Shown piece after piece: positions 48,481-58,620 of a stretch of DNA of 64,000 nt. Under the pieces are notes generated by a model. The model worked only from the letters and a program-made list of their open reading frames with translations, searched no databases and had not been told where the DNA came from. A program made the translations under genes and the position numbers. Position 1 is the stretch's first letter, and each line of letters begins with the position of its first letter. The stretch is from an uncultured beta proteobacterium (GTDB taxonomy: Bacteria; Pseudomonadota; Gammaproteobacteria; Burkholderiales; Burkholderiaceae): positions 1 to 64,000 of the forward strand of contig CAIPQU010000053.1 of assembly GCA_903867305.1 (NCBI GenBank), written 5' to 3'.

Positions 48481-50268
48481 TTACTTTTTACGAGCTGGTG
48501 GCAAATCGGTACAGGTTCCATGAGCGACCTCAGCCGCCAGACCAACTGACTCGCCTAGAGTTGGGTGGGGATGAATAGTTTTACCAATGTCCACCATATC
48601 AGCCCCCATTTCAATGGCTAAACAAACCTCACCAATTAAATCACCAGCATTCGTCCCTACAATTCCACCACCGATAATCCTGTGCGTCGTTTCATCAAAA
48701 ATTAATTTCGTAAAGCCTTCACTACGACCATTTGCGATGGCTCTCCCACTTGCTGCCCATGGGAACAATCCCTTTTGATAGGCAATTCCCTTCGCTTTAC
48801 ATTGTTCTTCTGTTAAACCAGCCCATGCTACTTCAGGGTCGGTATAAGCTACGGAAGGAATTTGTTTGACGTCAAAATAGGACTTCTGTCCAAATGCTGC
48901 TTCCGCTGCAACATGCCCCTCATGAACTGCTTTATGAGCCAACATGGGCTGCCCAACGATATCTCCAATCGCAAAAATATGCGGGACATTGGTTCTCATT
49001 TGTTGATCTACCGGAATGAAACCACGCTCATCAACCTGCACTCCACCTCCCGCAGCATTGATCTTCTTACCATTTGGGGTTCGCCCAACAGCAACGAGAA
49101 CCAGGTCATAACACTGCTTTTCAGTTGGCGCTTTAGAGCCTTCAAACTGGACCCAAATGCCATCTTTTTTGGCTTCTGCTGAGGCAGCTTTTGTCCCCAA
49201 CATGACTTGATTGAAACGATGCAGATTCATCTTTTCCCAAACTTTAACGAGGTCCCTATCAGCGCCTGCCATGAGTCCATCAGTAAGCTCCACAATATCA
49301 ATTTGTGATCCAAGGGAACTATATACAGTAGCCATTTCTAAACCAATAATCCCACCACCAATGACCAACATACGTTTCGGAATTGACTGAAGCTGTAAAG
49401 CTCCAGTACTGTCAACGATTCTCGGATCTATTGGCAAGAAAGGCATCACGACCGACTGACTCCCTGCTGCAATAATGATTTTTTCAAAACGAATAACTTC
49501 TTTTTTACCGGTGAAGTCCCAGCCACTACCTTCGGTTTGCTGTAACTCGATATGATGCGCATCGATGAATGTTCCAACCCCTCGCAGTACCCTCACCTTG
49601 CGCGCTTTCGCCATACCTGCAAGGCCTGTAGTCAATTGTCCAATGACACTTTCTTTATGCTTTCTGAGTTGACCCAAATCAATCTTTGGAGCACCAAAAC
49701 TCACGCCATGTTTGGACATCGCTTTGACTTCTTCCATGACGGCAGCAGTATGCAGTAATGCCTTTGACGGAATACACCCAACGTTGAGGCAGACACCTCC
49801 CAAGGTTGAGTATCGCTCTACCAATACAGTATCCATACCTAAATCAGCACTTCGAAATGCAGCACTATAGCCCCCAGGTCCAGAACCCAGAACCAAGAGC
49901 TGACAAGTGTGATCTACTACCCCTGAATACGTCCCAGCAGCAGGCAATTGAAGGACCGGAGCCGCTTTTACTGGAGCAGGAGTTGGGATCGGTACTGGTG
50001 GCGCTTTTGGAGCGACTGAGATAGAACTAGTCTGTGTCTCAATTGTCAAAATCGAAGTACCTAAGCGAACTTTGTCTCCAATCTTAACATCTACCGAGAC
50101 AATCGTACCCGCCACATCACTAGGTACTTCCATCGTCGCTTTATCTGACTCTAAAACAATCAAAGCTTGCTCTTTTTTTATCACATCACCAGGCTTGACC
50201 AAAATCTCAATAACAGGAATATCCTCAAAATCACCAATATCAGGAACTTTTACCGTTTGAACGCTCAT
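48481..50268 (-). CDS. lpdA: dihydrolipoyl dehydrogenase with N-terminal lipoyl domain
   Basis: Lipoyl motif LESDKATMEVPSD; GSGPGGYSAAFRSADLG; GGVCLNVGCIPSKALLH. Confidence 0.96.
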   Translation of the reverse strand: MSVQTVKVPDIGDFEDIPVIEILVKPGDVIKKEQALIVLESDKATMEVPSDVAGTIVSVDVKIGDKVRLGTSILTIETQTSSISVAPKAPPVPIPTPAPVKAAPVLQLPAAGTYSGVVDHTCQLLVLGSGPGGYSAAFRSADLGMDTVLVERYSTLGGVCLNVGCIPSKALLHTAAVMEEVKAMSKHGVSFGAPKIDLGQLRKHKESVIGQLTTGLAGMAKARKVRVLRGVGTFIDAHHIELQQTEGSGWDFTGKKEVIRFEKIIIAAGSQSVVMPFLPIDPRIVDSTGALQLQSIPKRMLVIGGGIIGLEMATVYSSLGSQIDIVELTDGLMAGADRDLVKVWEKMNLHRFNQVMLGTKAASAEAKKDGIWVQFEGSKAPTEKQCYDLVLVAVGRTPNGKKINAAGGGVQVDERGFIPVDQQMRTNVPHIFAIGDIVGQPMLAHKAVHEGHVAAEAAFGQKSYFDVKQIPSVAYTDPEVAWAGLTEEQCKAKGIAYQKGLFPWAASGRAIANGRSEGFTKLIFDETTHRIIGGGIVGTNAGDLIGEVCLAIEMGADMVDIGKTIHPHPTLGESVGLAAEVAHGTCTDLPPARKK

Positions 50269-50277
50269 GAAAATTCC

Positions 50278-51582
50278 TTAAAGAGTGACACGACGAAAAT
50301 CGGAGATTAATTCTGCGATGTAAGCATTAAACTTAGTTCCTAAAGCACCATCAATTACTCGGTGATCTGCGGTGAGCGATAAAGGACAAATTAATCTTGG
50401 GACAAATTGACTGCCATCCCAGACAGGCTTCATAGCTGCTTTACTCACTCCCAAAATAGCGACTTCAGGCGCATTAATAATAGGTGAAAATGAAGTTCCT
50501 CCGATACCACCAACCGATGAAATCGTAAAGCTAGCACCCTGCATCTGATCTGGCTTTAACTTTCCATCACGCGCCAGTTTGGCAAGCTCACTCGTTTCTT
50601 GCGCAATCTCTAAAATATCTTTCTGATCCACATGACGAATCACCGGTACAACTAATCCATGAGGAGTGTCCGCAGCAAAACCAATATGAAAGTATTTTTT
50701 AAGAATTAATTCTTCACCATCTAAAGAGCTATTGAACTCAGGGTATTTCTTCAAGCCTTTCACACAAGCTTTCATGATAAAAGCCAGAAGAGTCACTTTA
50801 AGCCCTAGTTTTTCATTTGCCTTATTCGTTTGAATTCGGAATGCTTCTAAATCAGTAATATCAGCATCTTCATGATAAGTAACAGCAGGAATCATGGCCC
50901 AATTACGAGCAAGATTCGCGGCCGAAATTTTTTGGATTCTCGATAAAGGTCTTGTTTGAATCTCACCAAATTTCTTAAAGTCAATTTTTGGCCATGGCAA
51001 TAACTGCAAGCCATTCCCATTCGAGGCAGAAGCAACTAGTGCCGTACTTTGACCACTCAAAATACCTTTAATAAAGTTTTGGACATCTTCTTGTGTAATT
51101 CGACCTTTAATCCCAGTCCCCTTGACCTTAGAAATATCAGCACCAAGTTCACGAGCATATTTCCGCACCGATGGACTTGCATGACTAAAACTTGAAGTTT
51201 TTTCTGGCTCCGCTTTTGCTGCCAAGGGTAAGCTCACCACTTTTTCTATTGGTGCTGGCTTGTCTTCTTTTACAACTGGTGCAGTTGGGGGTGCCACAAC
51301 TTGAGGTGCTACAGCAACAGGTGCTGGCGCAGTTGCAACGGAACCTTCTTCAAGGAGTAACACGACCGTACCTTCAGAAACGTTATCACCCAACTTGACC
51401 TTTAACTCTTTCACAATCCCAGCATGTGCCGAAGGAATATCCATCGTCGCTTTATCAGACTCTAGCGTAATCAAGGATTGCTCTTTGGCAACTAAATCAC
51501 CGACCTTGACGTGCATCTCAATTATCGGAATTTCTTTGTAATCACCAATGTCCGGAACTTTAATTTCAATCATTTGTGCCAT
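50278..51582 (-). CDS. aceF: pyruvate dehydrogenase E2, dihydrolipoyllysine acetyltransferase
   Basis: One lipoyl domain (LESDKATMDIPS), peripheral-subunit-binding domain (ASPSVRKYARELGADISKVKGTGIKGRITQEDV), catalytic DHRVIDG. Confidence 0.96.
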   Translation of the reverse strand: MAQMIEIKVPDIGDYKEIPIIEMHVKVGDLVAKEQSLITLESDKATMDIPSAHAGIVKELKVKLGDNVSEGTVVLLLEEGSVATAPAPVAVAPQVVAPPTAPVVKEDKPAPIEKVVSLPLAAKAEPEKTSSFSHASPSVRKYARELGADISKVKGTGIKGRITQEDVQNFIKGILSGQSTALVASASNGNGLQLLPWPKIDFKKFGEIQTRPLSRIQKISAANLARNWAMIPAVTYHEDADITDLEAFRIQTNKANEKLGLKVTLLAFIMKACVKGLKKYPEFNSSLDGEELILKKYFHIGFAADTPHGLVVPVIRHVDQKDILEIAQETSELAKLARDGKLKPDQMQGASFTISSVGGIGGTSFSPIINAPEVAILGVSKAAMKPVWDGSQFVPRLICPLSLTADHRVIDGALGTKFNAYIAELISDFRRVTL

Positions 51583-51592
51583 GAAATGCTCC

Positions 51593-54304
51593 TTAAACAG
51601 TCATTGGATTAGGCTTAGAAATATCTAAACCATATTTTTTGATGGCCTCAGCTACTTTTTTAGCCTCAATTTGCCCTTCATCAGCAAGTGCCTTGAGAGC
51701 AGATACAGTAACCCAGTGACGATCAACTTCAAAGAAATGGCGCAGATTCTCTCGCGTATCAGATCTTCCATAACCATCAGTACCTAGCACTGTGTAGCGT
51801 TTACCTAACTGCTGAATCGCTGGACGAATTTGCTCTGCAAACATTCGTACATAGTCTGTGGATGCAATGACTGGACCAGAAAATTTAGCTAAGGACTCTT
51901 CAACATGCGACTTCTGTGCTTTCGCTGTTGGGTTGAGCAAATTATGGCGTTGCACTCGAGAAATATCTCGAGCTAATTCTGTAAAACTTGGGCAACTCCA
52001 CAAATCGGAAGCAATACCCCAGTCGGTATTTAATAAATCTGCAGCCGCCATGACCTCACGGAAGATCGTACCGCTACCGATTAACTGAACTCTGAGTTTT
52101 GACTTTGTATCACCAACACTTTGTAAGTGGTACATGCCTTTCAGAATGTCTTTCTCCGCGCCTTTTGGCATTGCGGGATGAGCATAATTTTCATTCATGA
52201 GGGTCAGATAGTAATAGACATCCTCTTGCTCAGTGAGCATGCGACGCATACCATCCTGTATAACTACAGCTAATTCAAATCCAAAGGTCGGGTCATAACT
52301 TATACAGTTCGGAATACCAGCACTAAATAAATGACTATGACCATCTTCGTGCTGTAACCCTTCACCATTTAGGGTGGTTCGCCCAGCAGTTCCCCCAAGC
52401 AAAAATCCGCGGGAACGCATATCACCAGCAGCCCAAGCTAAATCACCGATCCTTTGGAAGCCGAACATGGAGTAAAAAATGTAAAAAGGTAACATCGGAA
52501 CACCATGCGTTGAATAAGAAGTAGCCGCTGCAATCCAATCGCACATCGCACCCGCTTCATTAATACCTTCTTGCAAAATCTGGCCAGACTTATCTTCTTT
52601 ATAAAACATCAATTGATCATGGTCTTGTGGCTCATATAACTGACCAATATGACTCCAGATCCCTAATTGGCGAAACATACCTTCCATACCAAAAGTTCTG
52701 GACTCATCCGGCACAATCGGCACGACTCGTTGGCCGATGACCTTGTCTTTGACAATCATATTGAGCATGCGCACAAAAGCCATCGTTGTTGATATTTCAC
52801 GACCTTCAACCGTCGCCTCAAGCAAAGGTGCAAATACATCAAGCGTTGGCACTGTCATAGATTCTGCTTTAGCTCGACGCTGTGGCAAATATCCACCTAA
52901 GTCATAACGCTTCTTGCGCATGTATTCTAATTCAGGGCTACCATCAGCAAATTTAATGTAAGGTATCTTCTCAAGCTCATCATCTTTAACCGGCAAGGCA
53001 AAGCGATCACGAAACGCTTTTACATCTTCAATACTCATTTTTTTCTGTTGATGGGCAATGTTCATCGCCTCCCCAGAGGCGCCCATGCCGTAACCTTTAA
53101 TCGTCTTGGCTAATATCAGTGTTGGTTGACCTTGATGATTGACGGCAGAATGAAAAGCTGCATAGACTTTATGAGGATCATGTCCACCACGATTGAGCTG
53201 CCAAATATCGTCATCACTCCAGTCAGCAACTAACTCTTGTAATTCGGGTGTATTGAATACATGCGCCCGAACATAAGCACCATTCTTTGCTTTCATCGTC
53301 TGATATTCACCATCGACGATTTCAGCCAAGCGCTTGGGTAACAAACCTTTCTTATCACGGGCAAACAATGCATCCCAATGCGTTCCCCAAACAACTTTAA
53401 TAACATTCCAACCTGAACCGCGAAACTCGCTCTCCAACTCCTGAATAATGCTGCCATTACCTCGAACGGGCCCATCTAAGCGTTGTAAATTACAGTTAAT
53501 GACAAAGATTAAGTTATCTAATTTTTCACGCCCAGCCATTCCAATCGCACCCAAAGATTCTGGCTCATCAGTCTCGCCATCACCTAAAAATGCCCAAACC
53601 TTTCTACCATCCGTTTGCGCAATGCCTCGGTCTTGCATATATTTCATAAAGCGGGCTTGGTAAATAGCCATGATAGGACCAAGGCCCATCGACACGGTTG
53701 GAAATTGCCAAAAATTTGGCATTAACCATGGATGTGGATAACTAGAGATACCCTGACCACCTACCTCTTGACGGAAATGATCCAACTGCACTTCATCTAA
53801 TCGCCCTAATAAATACGCACGTGCGTAAACACCCGGTGCTGAGTGACCTTGAACAAAAATTAAATCACCGCCGTGTGCATCGGATGGTGCATGCCAGAAA
53901 TGATTAAATCCAACATCATATAAAGTTGCTGCAGATTGGAAGGAAGAAATATGTCCCCCAACATTGGTATCTTTATTGGCACGCAACACCATAGCCATTG
54001 CGTTCCAACGTGTGTAAGAACGAATCCGATGTTCAACTTCTTGATCACCGGGAATGCGCGCTTGACGATCTACGGGTATGGTATTGGTATAAGGAGTTTG
54101 TGCATGAAAAGGTTGATCAACACCATTCACCCTTGCATAGGCAATTTGTTGATCAATTAAGTATGCAGCGCGGTCAGTACCTTCGGTGTGGATGACACCA
54201 CCCATCGCATCTAACCACTCTTTTGTTTCAACCGGGTCAATATCGATCATTTCAGGGTCGTTTTGATTTGAATTGATCTCTTCGGGAACAGTCGCCATAT
54301 CCAT
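51593..54304 (-). CDS. aceE: pyruvate dehydrogenase E1 component, homodimeric
   Basis: Full-length AceE; GDGETDEPESLGAI; LVFVQGHSAPGVYARAYLLGR-type motif. Confidence 0.97.
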   Translation of the reverse strand: MDMATVPEEINSNQNDPEMIDIDPVETKEWLDAMGGVIHTEGTDRAAYLIDQQIAYARVNGVDQPFHAQTPYTNTIPVDRQARIPGDQEVEHRIRSYTRWNAMAMVLRANKDTNVGGHISSFQSAATLYDVGFNHFWHAPSDAHGGDLIFVQGHSAPGVYARAYLLGRLDEVQLDHFRQEVGGQGISSYPHPWLMPNFWQFPTVSMGLGPIMAIYQARFMKYMQDRGIAQTDGRKVWAFLGDGETDEPESLGAIGMAGREKLDNLIFVINCNLQRLDGPVRGNGSIIQELESEFRGSGWNVIKVVWGTHWDALFARDKKGLLPKRLAEIVDGEYQTMKAKNGAYVRAHVFNTPELQELVADWSDDDIWQLNRGGHDPHKVYAAFHSAVNHQGQPTLILAKTIKGYGMGASGEAMNIAHQQKKMSIEDVKAFRDRFALPVKDDELEKIPYIKFADGSPELEYMRKKRYDLGGYLPQRRAKAESMTVPTLDVFAPLLEATVEGREISTTMAFVRMLNMIVKDKVIGQRVVPIVPDESRTFGMEGMFRQLGIWSHIGQLYEPQDHDQLMFYKEDKSGQILQEGINEAGAMCDWIAAATSYSTHGVPMLPFYIFYSMFGFQRIGDLAWAAGDMRSRGFLLGGTAGRTTLNGEGLQHEDGHSHLFSAGIPNCISYDPTFGFELAVVIQDGMRRMLTEQEDVYYYLTLMNENYAHPAMPKGAEKDILKGMYHLQSVGDTKSKLRVQLIGSGTIFREVMAAADLLNTDWGIASDLWSCPSFTELARDISRVQRHNLLNPTAKAQKSHVEESLAKFSGPVIASTDYVRMFAEQIRPAIQQLGKRYTVLGTDGYGRSDTRENLRHFFEVDRHWVTVSALKALADEGQIEAKKVAEAIKKYGLDISKPNPMTV

Positions 54305-54454
54305 CTCCTTATTAATTTCTATATTCTAAAAATCGACAAGATGAAATACAAGTATTTTTTCATATCTTGGTAGTATTTTTTATATTATGAAATATAAACA
54401 CATATTGATTAAAAAAAACGACGCTAAAACGACGCATCAAGCAAAATAGATCTT

Positions 54455-57034
54455 ATGAAGAAACTATTACAGTCCTGGATGAAAACATTTAATAAAACTT
54501 ATAGGTCTACCATCAATGCCAGGAAAATCACGCAGCAATCGGTTGATTATTTATACACCCCGATTATTGCCATTATGTTATTCATGTTAGCTATGGTTGT
54601 CATTCTATGGTCTTTGTCGAAACAAGAAGCAGAACAATCAGAGTTGGTCTTTTTTCGAGAAGTGACTTATGCCGAACAAAGAATTCAAATTAATTTGGAT
54701 GAGAATGAAGAACAAGTGTTGCAGATGAGTAAATCATTACCATCATCACTTAATTACCAATTAAGCAATGACTTCTATCAAGGCGCTAGCAAAATCATTA
54801 ATAAGCATTCGGAAGTTTTAGAAATTCAAGCAATGAGTCCGGATTTGAAACGAAGTCTTACCTACCCCATGGTCAGCGAAGGTGATTGGATCACAGAGCC
54901 TAAAACAGCTAAGGCTCTCAATGCAAGCTTCCAAGAAACACTTAAAGAGGCTCTCGTGTCTGGTCACGGGCAATATAGTAATTTCATAAACCTCAAAATT
55001 CAAGGGAGTAACCAAGCCTTTAATCGAGAAAGATCTTTAGTCTTTTGGTATATTCAACCCGCTTCAAAATTTTCTGAGCAAACACACAACATTGCTATTC
55101 TCTACTCTGTTCCGTTAATGATCAGTAGAGTCATCCCGAAGGACATCATTGGCAGACATCGATTCTCGATCATCGACAATAACGGTCAAATACTGTATTC
55201 GCTAACTGATAGAAATTTAGCAAAAAACCATAGTACGCATCAAATTAAATTATCGAAATTTCCTGATAACTTAATTTTGCAAGGCGAGAGTTACCCACTG
55301 CCCAGTAACCTCACCTATCAAATGCTATTTTGGATTGTCATTGGACTTTGCTCCTATGTCATTTGGAGTTTCTGGTCGATTTGGCGTCAGATGAAATTTC
55401 GTCAAAATATTCAAAGAAATTTAATCAAAGAAACCAACTTTCGTCGCGCGATTGAAGACTCTATGCCAGTTGGCCTGCGCGTTCATGAGTTAGACGGTCG
55501 GATTAGTTATGTTAATCCAGCATTTTGTCGAATGATTGGCTGGACTGCTGAGGAACTGCAGGGTTTAAAACCTCCTTTTCCATTTTGGGCAGATGAGGAA
55601 GAAATTAACACCAATTTGCTCAAGCTTGGGGCAGTATTTCGCGGTGAAACAGAAACAAGAAGTGGTATTGAGGCAACGATCACCTCAAAAGATGGTAGAA
55701 AAATTGCTGTACGTAACTATGTTTCTCCCATGGTTGATGCTAATAATAAACAAACTGGATGGATCGCATCTTTAGTCGACATTTCAGAGCCACGTAGAAT
55801 TCGAGAAGAGCTTGCAGTATCCCAACAACGTTTTATTACTGTGCTTGAGGGCCTTTCTGCAGGAATTTCGGTAATTAATCCAAAATCTGGAGCACTCCTT
55901 TTTTCGAATAATCTTTATCGCGAAATGTTTGGCGCAAGCCCTAAGGCACATCTTTTACTTCTTGGAAATGAATCTTACTCTAGTGATAATCTAGAGTTAG
56001 ACTTAGATAATATTGATGGCTTTGCGGGCCTGCCATCTTCTGCGCTAACCCCCATTATTGGAGATTCAATAGAGGTTCAATTACCTGACAATCCTAAATG
56101 GTATGAAGTTCGAAGACGCTACATACCTTGGACAGATGGTCATCTAGCACAATTATTGATTACAACCGACATCACTGAACGACGTTTAGCGCAAGATCAT
56201 CTGCGTATTCAAGAAGAACGTATGCAATTTTCAAGCCGTCTAACGACGATGGGTGAAATGGCATCATCGATTGCCCATGAACTGAATCAGCCTCTAGCAG
56301 CGATTAATAATTACTGTATGGGAGTAGTGAACCGTTTACGCGCCAAAAATGATAACCAAATTAATGATGAAATTATTCCCGCTTTAGAAAAAGTAAGTAC
56401 CCAAGCACTCCGTGCTGGAACGATCATTCAAAGGATCCGTAACTTCGTCAAACGCAGCGCCCCTCAAAGGGAGTCCTGCAAAATCGATCACATTATTTCT
56501 CAATCCATCGAACTCGCGGAAATCGAAGCTCATCGCCAAGGCTTGGATATTGAAAAACAGGTGATACCAAACTTACCAGAATGTTTTGTGGATCCAATTC
56601 TCATTGAACAAGTAATCATTAATCTTCTTAAAAATGCGATTGATAGTATGCGTCTTACTTACTCTAGATCGATTCGAGGAAAATTGCCGGCGATTCAAAT
56701 TATTGCTGATATAGAGGACTCTACCAATCCACCGATGTTACGCATCCGAATTATCGATAGCGGTAGCGGTATCCAATCAGATGCGATTGAACAAATTTAT
56801 GAGCCATTCTTCAGCACGAAAGAGGAAGGTATGGGTATGGGCTTGAATATTTGTCGCTCGATCATCGAGTCTCATGAGGGACGCTTATGGGGTGAAAACA
56901 ATCCCCCAAAACCGTCTATGCCAAATCTAAAAAGTCCTGATGGAATTGAAGTCCATGCGGGCTGTACTTTTAATATTCTGTTACCGTTTGAGCATTATTT
57001 AAGCCTAAATCCTCGAGTCTTGACAACTTCCTAA
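54455..57034 (+). CDS. PAS-domain sensor histidine kinase (FixL/DctB-like)
   Basis: Two TM segments, PAS domains, MGEMASSIAHELNQPLAAINNYCMG H-box, EQVIINLLKNAIDSM N-box, GMGMGLNICRSIIESHEGRLW. Confidence 0.93.
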   Translation: MKKLLQSWMKTFNKTYRSTINARKITQQSVDYLYTPIIAIMLFMLAMVVILWSLSKQEAEQSELVFFREVTYAEQRIQINLDENEEQVLQMSKSLPSSLNYQLSNDFYQGASKIINKHSEVLEIQAMSPDLKRSLTYPMVSEGDWITEPKTAKALNASFQETLKEALVSGHGQYSNFINLKIQGSNQAFNRERSLVFWYIQPASKFSEQTHNIAILYSVPLMISRVIPKDIIGRHRFSIIDNNGQILYSLTDRNLAKNHSTHQIKLSKFPDNLILQGESYPLPSNLTYQMLFWIVIGLCSYVIWSFWSIWRQMKFRQNIQRNLIKETNFRRAIEDSMPVGLRVHELDGRISYVNPAFCRMIGWTAEELQGLKPPFPFWADEEEINTNLLKLGAVFRGETETRSGIEATITSKDGRKIAVRNYVSPMVDANNKQTGWIASLVDISEPRRIREELAVSQQRFITVLEGLSAGISVINPKSGALLFSNNLYREMFGASPKAHLLLLGNESYSSDNLELDLDNIDGFAGLPSSALTPIIGDSIEVQLPDNPKWYEVRRRYIPWTDGHLAQLLITTDITERRLAQDHLRIQEERMQFSSRLTTMGEMASSIAHELNQPLAAINNYCMGVVNRLRAKNDNQINDEIIPALEKVSTQALRAGTIIQRIRNFVKRSAPQRESCKIDHIISQSIELAEIEAHRQGLDIEKQVIPNLPECFVDPILIEQVIINLLKNAIDSMRLTYSRSIRGKLPAIQIIADIEDSTNPPMLRIRIIDSGSGIQSDAIEQIYEPFFSTKEEGMGMGLNICRSIIESHEGRLWGENNPPKPSMPNLKSPDGIEVHAGCTFNILLPFEHYLSLNPRVLTTS

Positions 57035-57106
57035 AGCCCTGACTAAAACACGTTATCATCTACGTTATCGAGTATTAATTAATTTTCCTTCAAATTTGGG
57101 TAATAA

Positions 57107-57748
57107 ATGAATATGAACACAATCTATATTGATAAGCCAAAAGAAATTATTTATATCGTCGATGACGATGAAGCTGTCAGAGATTCTCTTAGTTGGCTTT
57201 TGGAAAGCAATGGTTACCTTGTAAAATGCTTTAGTAGTGCTGAACGCTTTTTGCAAGCAGTCATGGGATCTGATCGTGAAGTTACCTCTTGCGCTATTCT
57301 TGATGTCAGAATGCCGGGTGTGTCAGGCCTTGAGCTACAAGAACATCTGATTGCAGAATCTATTCCCATGCCGATTGCCTTTATTACGGGACATGGAGAC
57401 GTTTCCATGGCTGTAACCACCATGAAAAAAGGTGCTGTAGATTTTATTGAAAAACCCTTTAAAGAAAATGAGCTACATACGCTCGTTGAAAAAATGCTTG
57501 TTACCGCGAGAGATTCTTACAGAATAGCTTCTCAGCAAAAAAGTAACCAAAGTCTTTTATCAAAACTCACTAGCAGAGAACGTCAAGTTCTCGAACGGAT
57601 CGTAGCAGGTCGCCTTAATAAACAAATTGCTGATGACTTAACCATTTCGATCAAAACCGTCGAAGCACACCGTGCGAATATCATGGAAAAACTCAATGTA
57701 AGTACCGTCGCTGATCTGTTGCGATTAGCACTTTCTGAAAAACCTTAA
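57107..57748 (+). CDS. FixJ/TtrR-type response regulator (REC + LuxR HTH)
   Basis: IYIVDDDEAVRDSLSWLLES; LDVRMPGVSGLELQ; LTSRERQVLERIVAGRLNKQIADDLTISIKTVEAHRANIMEKLNV. Confidence 0.95.
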   Translation: MNMNTIYIDKPKEIIYIVDDDEAVRDSLSWLLESNGYLVKCFSSAERFLQAVMGSDREVTSCAILDVRMPGVSGLELQEHLIAESIPMPIAFITGHGDVSMAVTTMKKGAVDFIEKPFKENELHTLVEKMLVTARDSYRIASQQKSNQSLLSKLTSRERQVLERIVAGRLNKQIADDLTISIKTVEAHRANIMEKLNVSTVADLLRLALSEKP

Positions 57749-57756
57749 TCTAATCT

Positions 57757-58608
57757 ATGCCCGCAAAATTACTGGACGGTAATCTTCTTTCGCGCCAACT
57801 TCGTACTGAAATTGCTACGGCTAGCGCGCTTCTCGCTGCCAAAGGAACAAAACCAGGATTGGCCGTGATCCTTGTCGGTGAAAATCCTGCTAGTGAAGTC
57901 TATGTTCGTAATAAAGTCAAAGCCTGCCAAGACACCAATATTTATTCTGAACTGATTCGACTGCCCGTAACCGTATCTGAAGAAGAGCTCTTACTGCAGA
58001 TTAGTGCTCTGAATGATAATCCCAAAATACACGGTATTTTGGTACAACTTCCTCTGCCTAAGCAAATTGATAGTCACCGCGTGATTGAGTCGATTGCTCC
58101 TATGAAAGATGTCGATGGTTTTCATGTTGCAAATGCTGGTGCACTGATGACGGGTAAACCACTTTTCAAACCCTGCACTCCCTATGGCTGCATGAAAATG
58201 CTCGAAAGCATCGACTACCCGATTCGTGGATCACGAGCTGTTATTGTGGGCGCCTCGAATATCGTAGGTAAACCCATGGCCATGTTGCTTTTACAAGCCG
58301 GTGCAACGATCACAATTTGTAATAGTAAAACAAAAGATATCGCCGCTCATACAAAAGAAGCCGATATCCTTGTAGTCGCAACAGGTATCCCTAAAATGAT
58401 CACTGCAAATATGGTCAAACCAGGAGCTGTTGTGATTGATGTTGGTATCAACCGATTACCCGATGGAAAACTCTGTGGGGATGTCGATTTTGATGGCGTT
58501 AAATACGTCGCTGGCTGGATCTCTCCTGTTCCTGGGGGCGTTGGACCAATGACGATCACGATGTTATTACAAAATACATTAGAAGCAGCAAACCACTTTC
58601 ATCATTAA
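57757..58608 (+). CDS. folD: bifunctional methylenetetrahydrofolate dehydrogenase/cyclohydrolase
   Basis: [70 protein letters not shown]. Confidence 0.97.
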   Translation: MPAKLLDGNLLSRQLRTEIATASALLAAKGTKPGLAVILVGENPASEVYVRNKVKACQDTNIYSELIRLPVTVSEEELLLQISALNDNPKIHGILVQLPLPKQIDSHRVIESIAPMKDVDGFHVANAGALMTGKPLFKPCTPYGCMKMLESIDYPIRGSRAVIVGASNIVGKPMAMLLLQAGATITICNSKTKDIAAHTKEADILVVATGIPKMITANMVKPGAVVIDVGINRLPDGKLCGDVDFDGVKYVAGWISPVPGGVGPMTITMLLQNTLEAANHFHH

Positions 58609-58620
58609 GAAATTTACCCT

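Noticed and set aside
48862-49182. Antisense ORF of 106 aa inside lpdA
   Set aside because: Shadow ORF opposite a conserved gene; composition does not suggest a real protein.
54305-57748. Two-component system divergent from the pdh operon as a new system
   Set aside because: PAS kinase/FixJ-type regulator pairs near aceEF-lpd look like ordinary Burkholderiales organisation.
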